DNA from: Plakobranchus ocellatus
Taxonomy: Eukaryota; Mollusca; Gastropoda; Plakobranchidae
Reading direction: 5' to 3'
Length of the DNA stretch: 43,487 nucleotides
Assembly (NCBI GenBank): GCA_019648995.1
Contig: BLXT01003909.1
Coordinates: 736,021 to 779,507 of the forward strand
Both the position numbers and the translations under genes were made by a program. Below, one piece after another: positions 1-12,200 of the stretch (positions are counted from its first letter, which is position 1; the number at the start of each line of letters is the position of its first letter). The notes under the pieces are model-generated. The model worked only from the letters and a program-made list of their open reading frames with translations. It was not told the DNA's origin and did not search any database.

Positions 1-136
1 TTTTTTAATTTAATAAACGAAATTGGAGATGATTCAAATAAATTTTGTGCTTCCAAGCAGAATCAATTAAATTGTATGTTAAACCATGCACTCTAAGTAA
101 CTTGAAATTCTAAATCATAACTAAGCTTATATTTAC

Positions 137-3100
137 CTGCCCATGACCTGCTCCATGACAGGACATGGTACCAACAGTGTGACCAGGTTGTCCAGATCCA
201 GCCTCCCAGCATAAGTCTGTACCACGCTTTCTCACCTTAAAAGCAAACAGTAAACACTGGAGTGAACTTTAAATGGCGTAGTTAACATTATGAAAAACTG
301 TCTCTATTAAGTATCTGTACTACTTTGCAGCAAGTATTGATGAAAGTGAACCAGTAGAATATAGTAGATGATGACTGAAAATGCGTTCTGTATTAGGAGT
401 ATTCAATTTAAAAAAAAAAAGGGAAAGAGAGGGGTGGTGTGTGTGTATGTGTTCTTCCATACTTGTCCATACACATATAATGTTTCATTGAAACTCTTCA
501 AGATATATTCATGATGAAAAGGCCAAAAATGAAAATTTTAAACATTCTGACAAAACTGCCATGAAGATTATTTTAAATTTTGACCATAAGAACTTAATTA
601 CAATATCTTCAAAAACATGCTACACTTTTAAATCTTTAGTCCTTTGGTAGTAGTTTCACAATAGAGAATATTAGTAGTAATTTAAAACACTGATTTCTTT
701 CTTATCTTTTTGTCATATTTTCAGATTTGAGAAAACTGCCAAGATGCTGCTAAGAAAGCAGTGCTAGTCTGCATTGAGACATATTGAGACATCGTATATA
801 ACCTCTTTGCTATAGTAAATCATATGGGAAGTTAGAAGAATCTTTGCAGATTTGAATACTTCAAATACTTTTTTATAGAAAAAATTCTAAAACATGAAAG
901 CTGGATTTGTAAAGTTGGCATCAAGTTTTTTTTTTATCTAAACATGAGTGATATTTGTATATCTAGATCTGATGATAAATTAATACTGAAGATCACAGAA
1001 ATAGCTTTAGATGTATAAAGTTTCAGACCACAAAATGAGATTTAAAAAAATGAATACAAATAAAATGAGCAATCAACTTAGTAGACTTTTTTCTTTAAAA
1101 ATTCCTGCATGACTGGGAATCCAAAATTAATGATATTTGTTTGCTTATAACATGATCAAATATAAAAAGGGAAAGGAAAAAAGCATTTTTGGACTCACCT
1201 CACCCCATGCTTTATTTGGGGGTGGTTTAGGATACTCATCATAGACATCATATGCAACATTCTCCATAAACCATCTGAAACTCTTACAGTTGTGATCTTT
1301 TTTAAACTGTATCTGTTTTGTAATGTTACCAATTGGATAGCCTCGAAAGCTAGGCTCTCTTGTGTAGAAGTACTCCTTAAATTCATCTTCCATCCACACC
1401 TCAACAACTCTCATGTAGTTCTAAGAGAAGGGAAAAAATTTATCACTTCAATTAATCAACATTTTTGTGAAAATGTAGAATAGACAAAAGACACTATTTT
1501 CATATTTTAAAGAATAAAAAAAAACAAGCATCAACTTAAACTTCTGAAATCAAAGTAAAATGACATGTGATAATACATTACAGTGTTTTTCTGTAAAATA
1601 ATATGAGGTAAATACATTTAATGTTTTCCCCTTAAGCCAAATGTGGAAATGTGTTATAATGTGTTGTTACACTTTCTTTAGTAGTGTAAAAATTACTGAT
1701 ATATTCCTTGAAATGGATAAGCAGTACAGTGGCTTATCTCAGTTACCCTGTCTCATTAAACTGATAAAGCAATATGTAGCCAACATGCTCTAAATAGACC
1801 TCAAAAGATAAAATTTTAAACTGAAAATTGTAATATAACATTTTGTTCAAACCCAGCTATGTACAGGGTCTTCTAAACTGCTTAGGTAGAAGCAATATAT
1901 GTATATAAATAGAAGAATTAAATTAAAATCTGCACCAAATGATGAATTAGGCCCTTGTTTTGATGAATTCATTTAAAAGTATCACAACTTACAACATGGA
2001 TTGGAGACATAAAAGGGTTATTATCCTTGCCAAATCCATAAGGCATATGATTCCTGTAAATGTGGCCAACTCTTGAGCAAGGCACCCACTTAACAGAGCC
2101 ACCACACTGCCATATCTGAAATGACATTTCAGCTTACTAAAAATTGGGGTAAAAAATTAACATGGAGCTATAAGTGATCTAGTTTTGAAAATTACAAAGC
2201 AAAGCATTCCCACGTAAAACGGATTTACTTATTATCAATAGATTCTGAATTTTAAAAAGAATTGGAAACAAAAATACAAAAATAAATAACTCTATTACTG
2301 CAAATTTTAAATGAATTGAACCATAAACTTACTTTAAAAGAGAGCTCATAATTTTCTCCTCCCCATATTTTTAAACCTGGATCATATCCTCCTAGTTCAT
2401 AGAAATATTTGCGGTCCATAGCAAACAGTCCACCAGCATGTGTTGGAGACCTGGATCATTCAGAAATAATTTAAGGCCAAAATTCAATTATATTATCAAA
2501 TCTCATTCTAGGCCAAGCAAAAAACAAAAAAAGGACTAACTATGCAAACCAAACAAAAATTGTATTTGTAACTGAGCAAATCTTTTTTTACTTTTTTTAT
2601 AAGAATTGTTTTCTAACATGGTATACCTTTTATTTCCATACCATTTTTGCATTTCACTTCGCGGAAAGCTACAAATGTGCATACTTACAATAATGCATAA
2701 AAAAAAGTCTAAAAATACAAAACACTGTGGAGTGAAACATACCTGTAAGGTTCACTACTATGTTTTCTTTTGGCCAGCTCTCTCTGGGGAACAAGCTTTT
2801 CTTTATAAAAGAATCCCCATTCAAATATTCCCCTAAAGTTTGAGTCTGCTCCATACACAGGAGTATATGCCATTGTATTGAAATCGATTCCATCAACAAT
2901 AGGGACTGCCATTGTTGTTCTGAAAGAAAAAGAAGACCATTTAAATTGAAAATTTGGCTTGCGACCAGTCCAAATTAGTTTAACAAATATTAGACACTAC
3001 TAAAATTTTGTTTTAACAAACTTTCAAATGATGTAAACAGACAAAAAGAACATTTTTTACATATATCGCTGCCGATAAATAATACCAATTTTCCATTTTA

Positions 3101-5836
3101 AGCTGATTTGTGCACATTACATTTATATTGCATTAAAGGTCTCTCTAAAGCAGGTCTTGTCCAGCAACCCTCAACTTTGAGTCAAACAAATTTCATTTGA
3201 CATGTAGTAAAAAAAAAATTTTTTTTTTTCCATTTGTAAAGCTACTGTTTTATAAAAAACAGCAATCTAGTGTCTGAATTTTAAACATCATAGTTGAATA
3301 AAATAAAAGACAAAATACAAACCTAATTTTAAAAAATAAATAAATAAATAATCCTACATCACTCTCAAGATCAGTTGAAAAACTATGAAGATTTTGTTTT
3401 CAATTATACTATGTATAAAAGCACATAAAAATCAGCAGTCTTACCTGTCTTTTCGAATTTCATCCAAAAGGGGCACAAGCCAATTTCTGTTACATTCACA
3501 GTGAGCATCAAGAAACACAATAACATCTCCAGTTGCTAATTCTGCTCCCCTACTTCTTGTGCGGATCAATCCCTCTCGTTCTGAGTTGCGATAGAGCTTG
3601 ACCAGATCTCCAAAATGTTTTTTTACATACTCTTCAAGCTCTGTTTTTAAATGTCCTATCCAAAAAAAGAGAAAAAAAAAAAAAAATTATGATAATTGTC
3701 ATGAAAAATTTCCCCCACTTTTTAAAGTCTTAATTTTATTCTACTCTAAAATGAAAGTTTTTCTTTACTTATCTTATATTGTTTTTAATCAATGCTGGAG
3801 GAATTAGATCAACAGTAGCTTAGACTATTTAAAAAAAATAGTCCTTTAGACAAATCAGCAAAAATTAGGGTATATATTCCAAGAAAAATGTTTTTTTCAA
3901 CTAGGAGAGATCCCAATCATGGTAGTATGATGTCAATAGTGAATGTAAAAAAGGGAGGTTGAAGCAATGTATCAAACTCATGAGATTGTATTCCAAAATC
4001 AAGATTGAATATTGCAAGGACAGAGTTAGTTCACGGAGTCCTAGACTCAAAATATGAAAATAACTTATAAAGCAATGGAACTTATCAGAAAAATCTAGAT
4101 CTGCATCTCAATACCTTGCTAATTTTTCTATTACAGACAGATAAGATTTTCTCTGCCTCTCTTATTTCCTCCTCCAAATGTTTTCTACGATGGAACTTAT
4201 CAGAAAAAAATTTAGATCTACATCTCAATACCTTGCTAATTTTTCCATCACAGACAGGTAAGATTTTCTCTGCCTCTCTTATTTCCTCCTTTAAATGTTT
4301 TCTACAATGGAACTTATCAGAAAAAAATCTAGATCTACATTTCAATACCTTGCGAATTTTTCTATTACAAACAGATAAGATTTTCTCTGCCTCTCTTATT
4401 TCCTCCTCCGAATGTTTTCTCTATGCTTTTGACATAGATCATAATCTCTCAAAATCTAAGGCTCTTGAAAAGCTCAAATTGATTCAAAGTTTACAAATTA
4501 AGAGTTCAATTCTTTGTCTGCCTGATTTTACTATCTTTTTTTTCTTTTGAAATGGACCAGCAGGGTTTTCCACAAGTTAAACCTCAAACTCAACCTACGT
4601 ATATTTCATTCATTATACTATAAAAACAGTGTGTGTTAACTTCAAATGAATGGTTTCCAATCTAGGTCTAAATTGATGATTTGTTTCATATAGTCTTAGT
4701 TAGTTACATGCAATTATTAAACTATTAAAATAGACAGCAGAAAAAATTTAAAAGCTTTGATAAAAAAACAACAAAAACACAACTTGAAAGATGCATATTC
4801 ACGCCAATGTAAGAACAATTTATAACTATTAAAAAAGAACCACAGTCCCATAAAACATAAGAAATTTGGGATGAACAATTTTTTGAAAAATCCATTAATC
4901 TAATTACTAATGTGTCAATAAATTCTTAAAGAAAAAAAAAAACCAAACTATTCTTTAAACTTATTCCTCAATAGAATGTCTAATTTCTTGTTGCCACTAA
5001 ATAAATGTTCTTACTTTTGTTGCTAAAATCGTCCACCAAGACTACTTCCTTGAGAAGTTCAGGTGGAGATTGATTAACAACACTGTGTATAGTCCTCACT
5101 AAGGTTGAAAATCCTTCATTATGAAATACCAATATCACACTTGCTGATGGCTGTTTTTCTGGATAATGCCAAAATGGGCACCTGCAGATTAAATATGGAT
5201 TTTAAATTGGTTTTCTCTATAAACTAACAATAGACTAAATTAATATAAATCAATTTTTTTTTTTCGAATTGATGGTTTGGTTATTAATTCATTAAAAATA
5301 TTTTATGAAAAGGTGATTGAAAAAAGGATGAAAATACTTTTTAGCAGTAAATCTAGAGAAAAAGTTTAATTTTGACCCAGAAGCATTATAGTACAGTTTA
5401 CAGCATATTAAATCTTAAGCATCAACTTTGAGCATTATTTTTATATTAAATTGTAACCCACCTTACTTCTTGTGACAAGAAAATTGCAATATAGGTTATT
5501 TTATCACTGGCTACCACTGAAACCAAGCTCATATATTGTAAACTCTGTAGCAAGCCACACTCAAAGTTAAAAAAAAAAGGCATAACATACTCCTTATGCC
5601 TTGTGTCAGGTATAATGCGATCCATTGCTACTTTATCACTGGCTACCATATTGAAACCGAATTCATTTATGGTAATATCAGCTTGCATCTTTTCTGTGCC
5701 TTGCAAATGGACAGCTTCACCATTTTCACCTTTAAATGAACAGAAGACAAATTTTTAAAATCTGACAGCAGCTGAGGGCACAAACTTAGGAACATATTAA
5801 AATATGTTTTAAACAGTTTCCTATCATCAATTAAAA

Positions 5837-5912
<76 letters not shown>

Positions 5913-7618
5913 TCTGCAACCAATGAAGAAGTTGGTTTTGATGATGCAAGAATCATTATTTTTTTTTACATGTACACCTGGTGCCTAAACTTCAGCTATC
6001 ATATGCTTGGTCAACTTAATTCAAATTTTATCTGAAAATACTGTGATTCCCATATCTTTTCCTTTTGCAAATGAAACATTCCATCCACTGTTTTACTGGC
6101 AATGATAGCTAGACACTTGATCCCTTAAAATCTAGTGAAAAAAAAAAAACCACTACCTAATAGTAATACAAAATTGGTTACGTTTATTGTTTAATTTTAG
6201 CTAATTTACCAATTCCTTATATCATATATTGCAAATACTGTTAGATATAATTCAAATAATCTTATTTATGACAAAACATATCTAACTAAGTGATGACAAG
6301 AATTTTCTACTGCTAAAATTAAAAAAATACATATAGTTTGAAATATGTAAAAAGCAAAATTAAAATTAAAATTAAAAAAATAAATGAACATTCCATTTGA
6401 AGAATATAGGACACAGCCTATTTTTCTAAACAGCCATGAGGAAATCAGATAGCATTCTTTATCCTATCCGTACATGTGAGGTAATTTTGTTATCCCAAGG
6501 TTTGTTTTTAATTTCTTAAAAATACTTGAAATGAGAACTTTTCTTTCAGCTTTTCAGTATTCCTCAAAAATTCAACTTGACAAACGATTACATAATAACA
6601 ATTGAAAGAAAATCAACATTAAACTGACCTGAGGTCATTTCTGAAACCCTCCATTATTTTTCACAATGTAAAGTATGGGGTGATTTTGTTACCCTAGATG
6701 TACAGATAGGTACACAGAGATTTATTTTTTTTTGCAGTTACCCCACTTGTATAGATAAGACTATATTGATATTAAAATGTGGGGGCACTCAGTTACGCCC
6801 GACTCATATGACAATAAAACACCCCATACGGATAGGGTTATGGTTCTGCTGTCCATATTATTAGATATAAAATGACATACTTGAGGATGTGTATGTGAAA
6901 ATGCTTTTGGGATAAAAAATTGTCAAAGATTTCCTCACCTGGTCTTGAAGGTACTTCTCTCTCAGAGGGTTCAAAGTTACCAATTTCACCAAATTTTAAG
7001 ATAGCTTCTTCAACTTCTTCTGCAGCAGGTGCTTCTTCTAACTGTGATTCCACATATTTTGGCTCATATGATTCATCTGCTATGAATCTCATTTCTGGTT
7101 TTAGCTGATTATGTTCCTTTTGCCGCAACTATTTAAAAGTAAGAAAGGCAACATGATTAGTCAATGATAGCACATCTCCATCAATTTACATTTACCTAGT
7201 ATATACCTCTACATATATATTATTCTATCTCTATAAATACCAAGATGCTCTTGCAAAGAAACAAAAGTTATGTCTTTACACTTTTTACATTTTTACGGTA
7301 TCAGTGCAACTTAACTTTGATGAAGCATTACTTTACTTTCAGGAAAGTCAATAATACTATTTTAATTGATGGTTAAAATACTATAGGCATCCTATCAACT
7401 AATAGAAAAAGCAAAAATACGTACACATGATTGGTATTTATAATGATTAATAATAATATGATCAACAATGTTACCTGCCATCTTCTGTAACCTTCAGCAT
7501 CATCCCCAACGTCTTCATTCAGCTTTAAATGGAATATGTATGGGCCAATGAGAAGTAATATGATTATGAAAATACCCAGTTGGATAACCAGCCGAGATCT
7601 GACCCTACGTGTTGCCAT
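137..7618 (-). CDS. GALNT7: GALNT7-type polypeptide N-acetylgalactosaminyltransferase, 10 exons, C-terminus beyond left edge
   Basis: Golgi type II membrane enzyme of family GT27 that transfers GalNAc from UDP-GalNAc to Ser/Thr of proteins; GALNT7-type members prefer acceptors already carrying GalNAc. Exons, in order: 7618-7475, 7128-6939, 5729-5591, 5181-5015, 3655-3445, 2919-2743, 2450-2333, 2115-1993, 1420-1199, 235-137; all GT-AG and phase-consistent, giving 530 residues so far. Seen: membrane anchor at residues about 11-30, [10 protein letters not shown] at the start of the catalytic domain, metal-binding DAH at 263-265, WGGEN at 372-376, third metal-ligand His in VGH (H400), and DHNCKSF ahead of the lectin domain. 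The last visible exon carries a lectin-type CW..AGSGQ stretch; the rest of the ricin-like lectin domain is off the window. The [14 protein letters not shown] segment resembles GALNT7 more than GALNT1/2, so the family is sure and the subfamily likely. Confidence 0.9.
3445..5181 (-). CDS. GALNT7: GALNT7 exons 4-5: nucleotide-sugar-binding half of the catalytic domain
   Basis: Exon 4 (5181-5015) opens with [16 protein letters not shown], the conserved start of the GT27 fold, and ends in VLVDDFSNK. Exon 5 (3655-3445) holds EREGLIRTR and then [12 protein letters not shown], where Asp263 and His265 of the DxH motif coordinate Mn2+ and UDP-GalNAc. All expected catalytic residues visible here are intact, so an active enzyme is expected. 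The intron between them (3656-5014) contains the three-copy 116-bp tandem repeat listed separately. Confidence 0.92.
4077..4425. repeat. Three-copy tandem repeat of about 116 bp
   Basis: Three head-to-tail copies begin at 4077, 4192 and 4309, each starting GGAACTTATCAGAAAAA and running through CTCAATACCTTG, a CAGATAAGATTT-like block and CCTCTCTTATTTCCTCC to ATGTTTTCT. Copies differ by scattered substitutions and small A-run length changes. The array lies wholly within GALNT7 intron 4 and happens to be open in one frame on each strand, which explains spurious ORFs of 144 and 86 codons there. No family resemblance was recognised in the translations. Confidence 0.93.
5461..5550 (-). pseudogene. 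Decayed duplicate of GALNT7 exon 3 inside the downstream intron
   Basis: This stretch aligns with the real exon 3 (5591 to about 5680) in the same orientation. The longest exact block is TTTATCACTGGCTACCA, flanked by CCTTA..CTTGTG and by GAAACC and TTCAT-like matches. On the coding strand both give GTAGCCAGTGATAAA (VASDK). The copy has 4 nt between TTC and GTAGCC where the exon has 6, so it is frameshifted; read in the exon's entry frame it reaches TGA at once. A CTACAG upstream and GTAAGG downstream look like splice sites, so inclusion as a poison exon cannot be excluded, but decay is simpler. Confidence 0.7.
5841..5909. repeat. (AG)n microsatellite
   Basis: An uninterrupted run of about 34 AG units lies in GALNT7 intron 2, some 110 bp upstream (in the sense of transcription) of exon 3. 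It reads as a TC-rich tract on the transcribed strand. Confidence 0.98.
6462..6838. mobile_element. MITE-like element, 377 bp, TA-flanked
   Basis: The left end reads TCCTATCCGTA and the right end TACGGATAGGGT; the reverse complement of the right end is ACCCTATCCGTA, so the termini are inverted repeats sharing CCTATCCGTA. Each end is flanked by TA (6460-6461 and 6839-6840), as expected for a Tc1/mariner-type target duplication. An internal TATGGGGTGATTTTGTTACCC-like stretch partly echoes the right terminus. There is no coding capacity, so it would be non-autonomous. It sits in GALNT7 intron 2. The family is inferred from the ends only. Confidence 0.6.
7475..7618 (-). CDS. GALNT7: GALNT7 exon 1: cytoplasmic tail and signal anchor
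   Basis: This first coding exon gives 48 residues. A short basic tail with four Arg (MATRRVRSR) is followed by a hydrophobic run rich in Ile and Leu, about residues 11-30, typical of a Golgi type II signal anchor. I chose the ATG at 7618 because it has A at -3 and G at +4. The frame stays open upstream but only to a TTG codon, not an ATG. The exon ends in CAG before GTAACA, phase 0. Exons 2 and 3 then encode the poorly conserved, Glu-rich stem region. Confidence 0.85.
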
Positions 7619-9189
7619 GTTTTCTTGAAGACTATCTCTGTACAAAGTATTGTTTGTTGTCTAGCAGATCTCTCAGGGTGTAGATATTAATGAAATTCTG
7701 AATAAATGATTACAAAATTAGAATTAAAATTCACATGTGCCTAAAATACTGTTAAATTATTTTATAAAAATGCATAGATTTGCAACCTCTGTACTTTCAG
7801 ACAATCAAACTTCTAATTTTCAAATGCTGTCAAAAATCTTACTTTGTGTACATTTTTTATTTTGTAGTTGTTTTTGTTCTATTCTAGATCTAGTTCCATG
7901 CTGTTAGTGAAGAAATTGTACTTTAGCCTAAATTTGGGGGCTCTTGAGTTTGCCATTAAAACTAAACAACCATATAAGGTAAAACATTGAATGCAAGATA
8001 CTGGAGTTTTGGAAAGAGCTCAAAACACAGATATCAAAGGTCTAAAACTAAATATTCTTTCTTCTTTGATGATTTAAGGAATAAACTATAAACTGTATTC
8101 TACGAGTTTGGCAACTACTTCTGTTGAGTTGTGAGAAAAAAAAGTTTTGAAGCTATCTTCCCCCTTTAAAAATTTTTCTTTATTTAGCGAGTCAAAAATC
8201 AGAATATCTTGGCTTAATATGAACATAGCCCAATCCAGTTTTCACCATTGTAAAATTTGTAGAAAGGAGTTTTGGATTAAAATTGTTCAAAATGCCATTT
8301 CCCACACATTTCAACTGGTCTGGCAACAGGTCTAGTTCTATATATATGGGAACTTTTACTGCCTTTACATGTTTGAGGGAAAAAATACAACTGCAAATGT
8401 AGAAATAAATTCGGTAATATCTGGACTGTCGGAAAAATGTCCACACCAGGGAACCAACTCCAACTTAGTCCAAGTAACTCAATATTGAACATAACAACCT
8501 TTAAAATATTATAGTATCCTCTTGTGTGATTTTTTTGACGAAATGAAGGCTAATTTCAAGGACAGTTGTACATATATATTAAGTTGTGTCTTCTCGGTGC
8601 AGAAATCCTCCAGACTGTCTATGAGTATGATCTAAAATCCAGTGTCAAGGGAGATCTAAATTAAAGGCACTTTTCTAAATGAAAAGATCCAAACGGTATT
8701 TGCTACTAATTACAGCTTTTACTTCGAGATTTTTATCTAATCTAGTAAGAACTTTTAGATTTCTCTTCGAGGTGTACAACAAGACCTTACTATGAAACTT
8801 GGAAAGGCAGGCAGGGTAGACTAACGTTAACAATCTAACAACGTAACCAACTCAAGCAGACTATGTGATTTAAACTGGTTGCAGTCGAAGCAGTCTTTTT
8901 TTATTAGCTTAGCTAGTTTCACAATTTAATTAAGTACTCTTTGGCGTCAATATTCTCTTGACGAATATTATTTTTAAATTTCATTTTTGTTACCATAATA
9001 TTATTTAAATAATTCTTGGTAAAACTATGGGTTTAAATAAATCGTAATCTTAACTTTATCATGACCAAGCGTTCAAACATCACACGACACCACCAATCTT
9101 TACTAAGAAGAGTAAACAAATTAGAACTATGCTGCACGCAGTTCAGTTGTGGGAATAGATAGGCATAGTAAAACAAGAGTAGCAACAAA
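7619..9189. promoter_or_regulatory. Divergent intergenic region between GALNT7 and DENND10
   Basis: The two start codons point away from each other with 1571 bp between them, so this segment must hold the promoters and 5' UTRs of both genes, possibly as one bidirectional promoter. No TATA box at a convincing place, CpG-rich block or 5' UTR exon could be fixed by eye. The bases just before the DENND10 ATG (CAGTTGTGGGAATAG.. then AGCAACAAA) look like ordinary 5' UTR. Several open frames in this stretch have no recognisable product. Confidence 0.6.
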
Positions 9190-9229
9190 ATGTCCGTTCT
9201 GTGTGACTTGACTGCTGCAGGGATTATTG
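9190..9229 (+). CDS. DENND10: DENND10 exon 1, 40-nt coding exon
   Basis: The exon encodes MSVLCDLTAAGII plus one base of the next codon, then GTAACA as donor. Joined to the acceptor after TTTTTTTCCAG at 12923 it gives GII-E-RDKNNDVLW, matching the first beta-strand of human DENND10 (GLIEKD then VLW). The ATG has A at -3. It is too short to be picked up as an ORF, and without it the protein would lack its N-terminal strand. The intron after it is 3.7 kb. Protein length and phase support the choice; a transcript would settle it. Confidence 0.85.
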
Positions 9230-12200
9230 GTAACAATTAATACTTAACCTTCATTATTGTTAGTGAATAATATTGATAGAACGAAGAATTTCATGCAAGT
9301 GAAACTGGATCATGGTTGAGACAAGAATTGTGGTCATTTTGAGGAGGGGTTCTGAATGTGCCCACGCCCGTGGTGCAAGAAAAAAGGGGGCGTCTCCTTA
9401 TCAAGTCTATGAGACGGATCGAGATATAGACTATAGGCTTACTGCCTTGTTGCACCAGATTGTTTTAAGTGGCTCTTTGTTAGGCCGACGACTGCCATTT
9501 TCGATAATACTTCTGCAAAGCATCAAACTAAGCAATAAAAAACAGACCCCTGTTCTGTAAACCATGTTTCTTAATTTAGCTTAGGGTGTCATTGGGTAAA
9601 TTACATTAGGCTTTGATTTTTTTTTTACAAAGGTGTTCACGAAAAGATTTATCCCAATCGCTGACACGCTGAACAAGTGTTTGGGCAAAAAAGTGCAGTA
9701 GTTTTTCCTGTGGCATTGCCTAGAAACCTGTTGATGGCAAGTAGTGACCTTACAGGGAAAAAAAGTCTAGGCAGAGGTGTTGATCTAGCTGATATTATGA
9801 AATTACGCATGCGATGAAATTATGTTGCAATCCATTAAAAACATTATTTTAAATATTACATGTATACACCATAGAAACAACATAAGGTCTGATATGAAAT
9901 GATTTGTACCTTTAGAAGGCTCTTTTTTTTAAATGTGATAAGTTTGTTGTGTTTCATCCAGCCTTGTTTACTTTCAGTCAACTTTAAATTGCCTTGTTGC
10001 ACAATATTATTTTTAGGTTTTTTTCTGAACTTAAACAGTGACACTAATCACCTTTAACTGTTGCCCAGTCAAGGCTACTGAGGTTTTTCTATTGGATCTA
10101 TATAATAAAAAATCAGACGAAAAAGAAAACTAACAGCTACACAAATTCAGCTCTGTTTTTTTTTTAGTGTGACAAGTTTGTTGTTTGATCCAGCCTTGTT
10201 TACTTGCAGTCCAATTTAAATTGCCTTGTTGCACAATATTATTTTTAGGTTTTTCCTGAACTTGAACATTGACACTAGTCACCTCTAACTGTTTCCCAGT
10301 CGAGGCTACTGAGGTGTTTCTTCTACATATATTTAAAAAACTCAGACTAAAAAGAAAACTAACAGCTATAAAAATTTAGATTTATAATTGTACAGATTGA
10401 TTCGTCAATTTTGATTGCTTATTCACGTTTTTCCATATTATATGATCAGATTTTGAAGTTTTTTGGTTTGATTTATGACTACTTGCTAGACTGACCAGTT
10501 CCCATTTTCGGTAATACTGTTGCAAATCATCAAATTAAGCAATAAAAAACAAACTGATACTGCACTCTAATGCATGTTCCTATATGTAGGCTAGGGTATC
10601 TCAGGGTTAATTGAATAGGCTCCGATTTTTCTTACAAAGTTGTTTTTGAAAATATCAGATAAATTGTTGACATGCTGAGCTAGTTTTTAGACAGAAAAAT
10701 GCATTGATGTCTAACTAGCCTAGAGCCTGTGATTGCTTGTAGTGACATTACACTGCAACAAGGCGATTGGTGGCAGCTAGGCCTATATTATAGTTTAATT
10801 GTGCTATATTATATATTTTTTAGCTTTGCCTTCTACTTTAGATCTAGGGACAGCAATTCTTCCCAATATGCACACAAAAAATCAAATTGTTTTGCTTTTT
10901 AACTGTCATATCACAGAACAACCATTAAATAATGTGAAAAAAATAATTTTATTTTGCATCACATGTGTTACAATTCAAAAGTCATCATGGAATTCGAGCT
11001 GATCAACTAAAACTCAGCCGCGATTGTAATCTGAAAGTATGGAATGGTCATTAATTTTTCCAAAAGTTTACAAGAAATCTATGTAGATGAAAATGCTATT
11101 GTGAGATATTAACAATTTTTATTTAAACTTTAAAGTTGTTCACCTTTGGTGAAAATTGGGATTAGAGATACTAGAAGGTTTTTGAAAGTGTGAAAAAATT
11201 GTTTATAAGATGTTGTTAGATTATAATGGAGAGATTGGGTAAGTCTGGGATGCCACATGGAACTTCCAAAAGTGTTCATGTATTAGAGAGGGTATTTGAG
11301 AATGTTTGGTGTGTAAATATTTTTTAGCTAAACTTGAGCCTTATTCAAATAAGATGGTATTTTTAAATCTTTTCTGGTGTGAATTATTTGCATAATATTA
11401 ACCTTATCAGTCTGGGTATGTCACAACAACTATTTTTCTGGAAGCCATTGGCTGTGGGTGTAAAACGTTAATTGTGAGATTATGAGATTATTGAGGAGAT
11501 TGCTGAGAGGTAGACCGCTGATGGCAGTGAATTTGTAGAATCTATAGAATCTTGGACAGTTACCTTTCTTTTGCAAGACAGAGTGATTTTTTTTCTTTAG
11601 TCTATTTGAAAGACTACTTGTCAAAAGTGGTGTTCAACTGAACCTATAACTGAGTAACACAAACTACCAAAAAAAAACAACACAGGCCTGACAAGAAGAA
11701 GTGACTTTTGCTTTTCTTGAAATTCTTTTCACTCTTTCGCTCCTGTCAATTCATCAATATTGATTTTTAGATGGATGTTATTCAAGCGCTAACTCTCACT
11801 AAACTCAAAAAAAAAAAAAACACCAATAATAAAGAACACATGCTTACACACAAAAAGATGTGTTTTGTTTCATATGATCAAGACAAAACAGTCTGTGGTG
11901 CTGCATGTGTTTTTCAGCACGGCATAAAATGTGATAAAAAGGAAGTGATTTAGATTGCCATACTAAGTTAAATATATTTTCTTATCACAGAATCTTGACA
12001 TGCTATTTGCACATTCATTGTAGCCATTAGTTCAGTGAATTATTTATAATAGTATAGATTTATTTGGATGGATTTTATAATTCTGGTGTTACTGAAGTTA
12101 TTACAATTCCATTGTTTTAGTTTATCGCAGTTTTATCTTTTATTGTGCTTGGAAACCTTTGTCTGCTTAATACTAGAAAAAGTTATCTTCATATGAAATT

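Noticed and set aside
4077-4425. Possible CRISPR array
   Set aside because: The repeats are contiguous 116-bp tandem units without spacers, in an animal intron.
4116-4550. 144-codon plus-strand ORF
   Set aside because: It is a translation of the three-copy tandem repeat in a GALNT7 intron.
7373-7645. Longer GALNT7 N-terminus starting at 7645
   Set aside because: The codon at 7645 is TTG, not ATG, and the ATG at 7618 has a good initiation context.
9312-9560. 82-codon ORF just after DENND10 exon 1
   Set aside because: It lies in intron 1, partly in repeat unit A, with no recognisable domain or suitable splice sites.
11231-11243. ATGGAGAGATTGG followed by GTAAGT as an alternative DENND10 first exon
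   Set aside because: Its phase also fits, but it encodes only MERL and lacks the conserved hydrophobic strand that the 9190 exon supplies.
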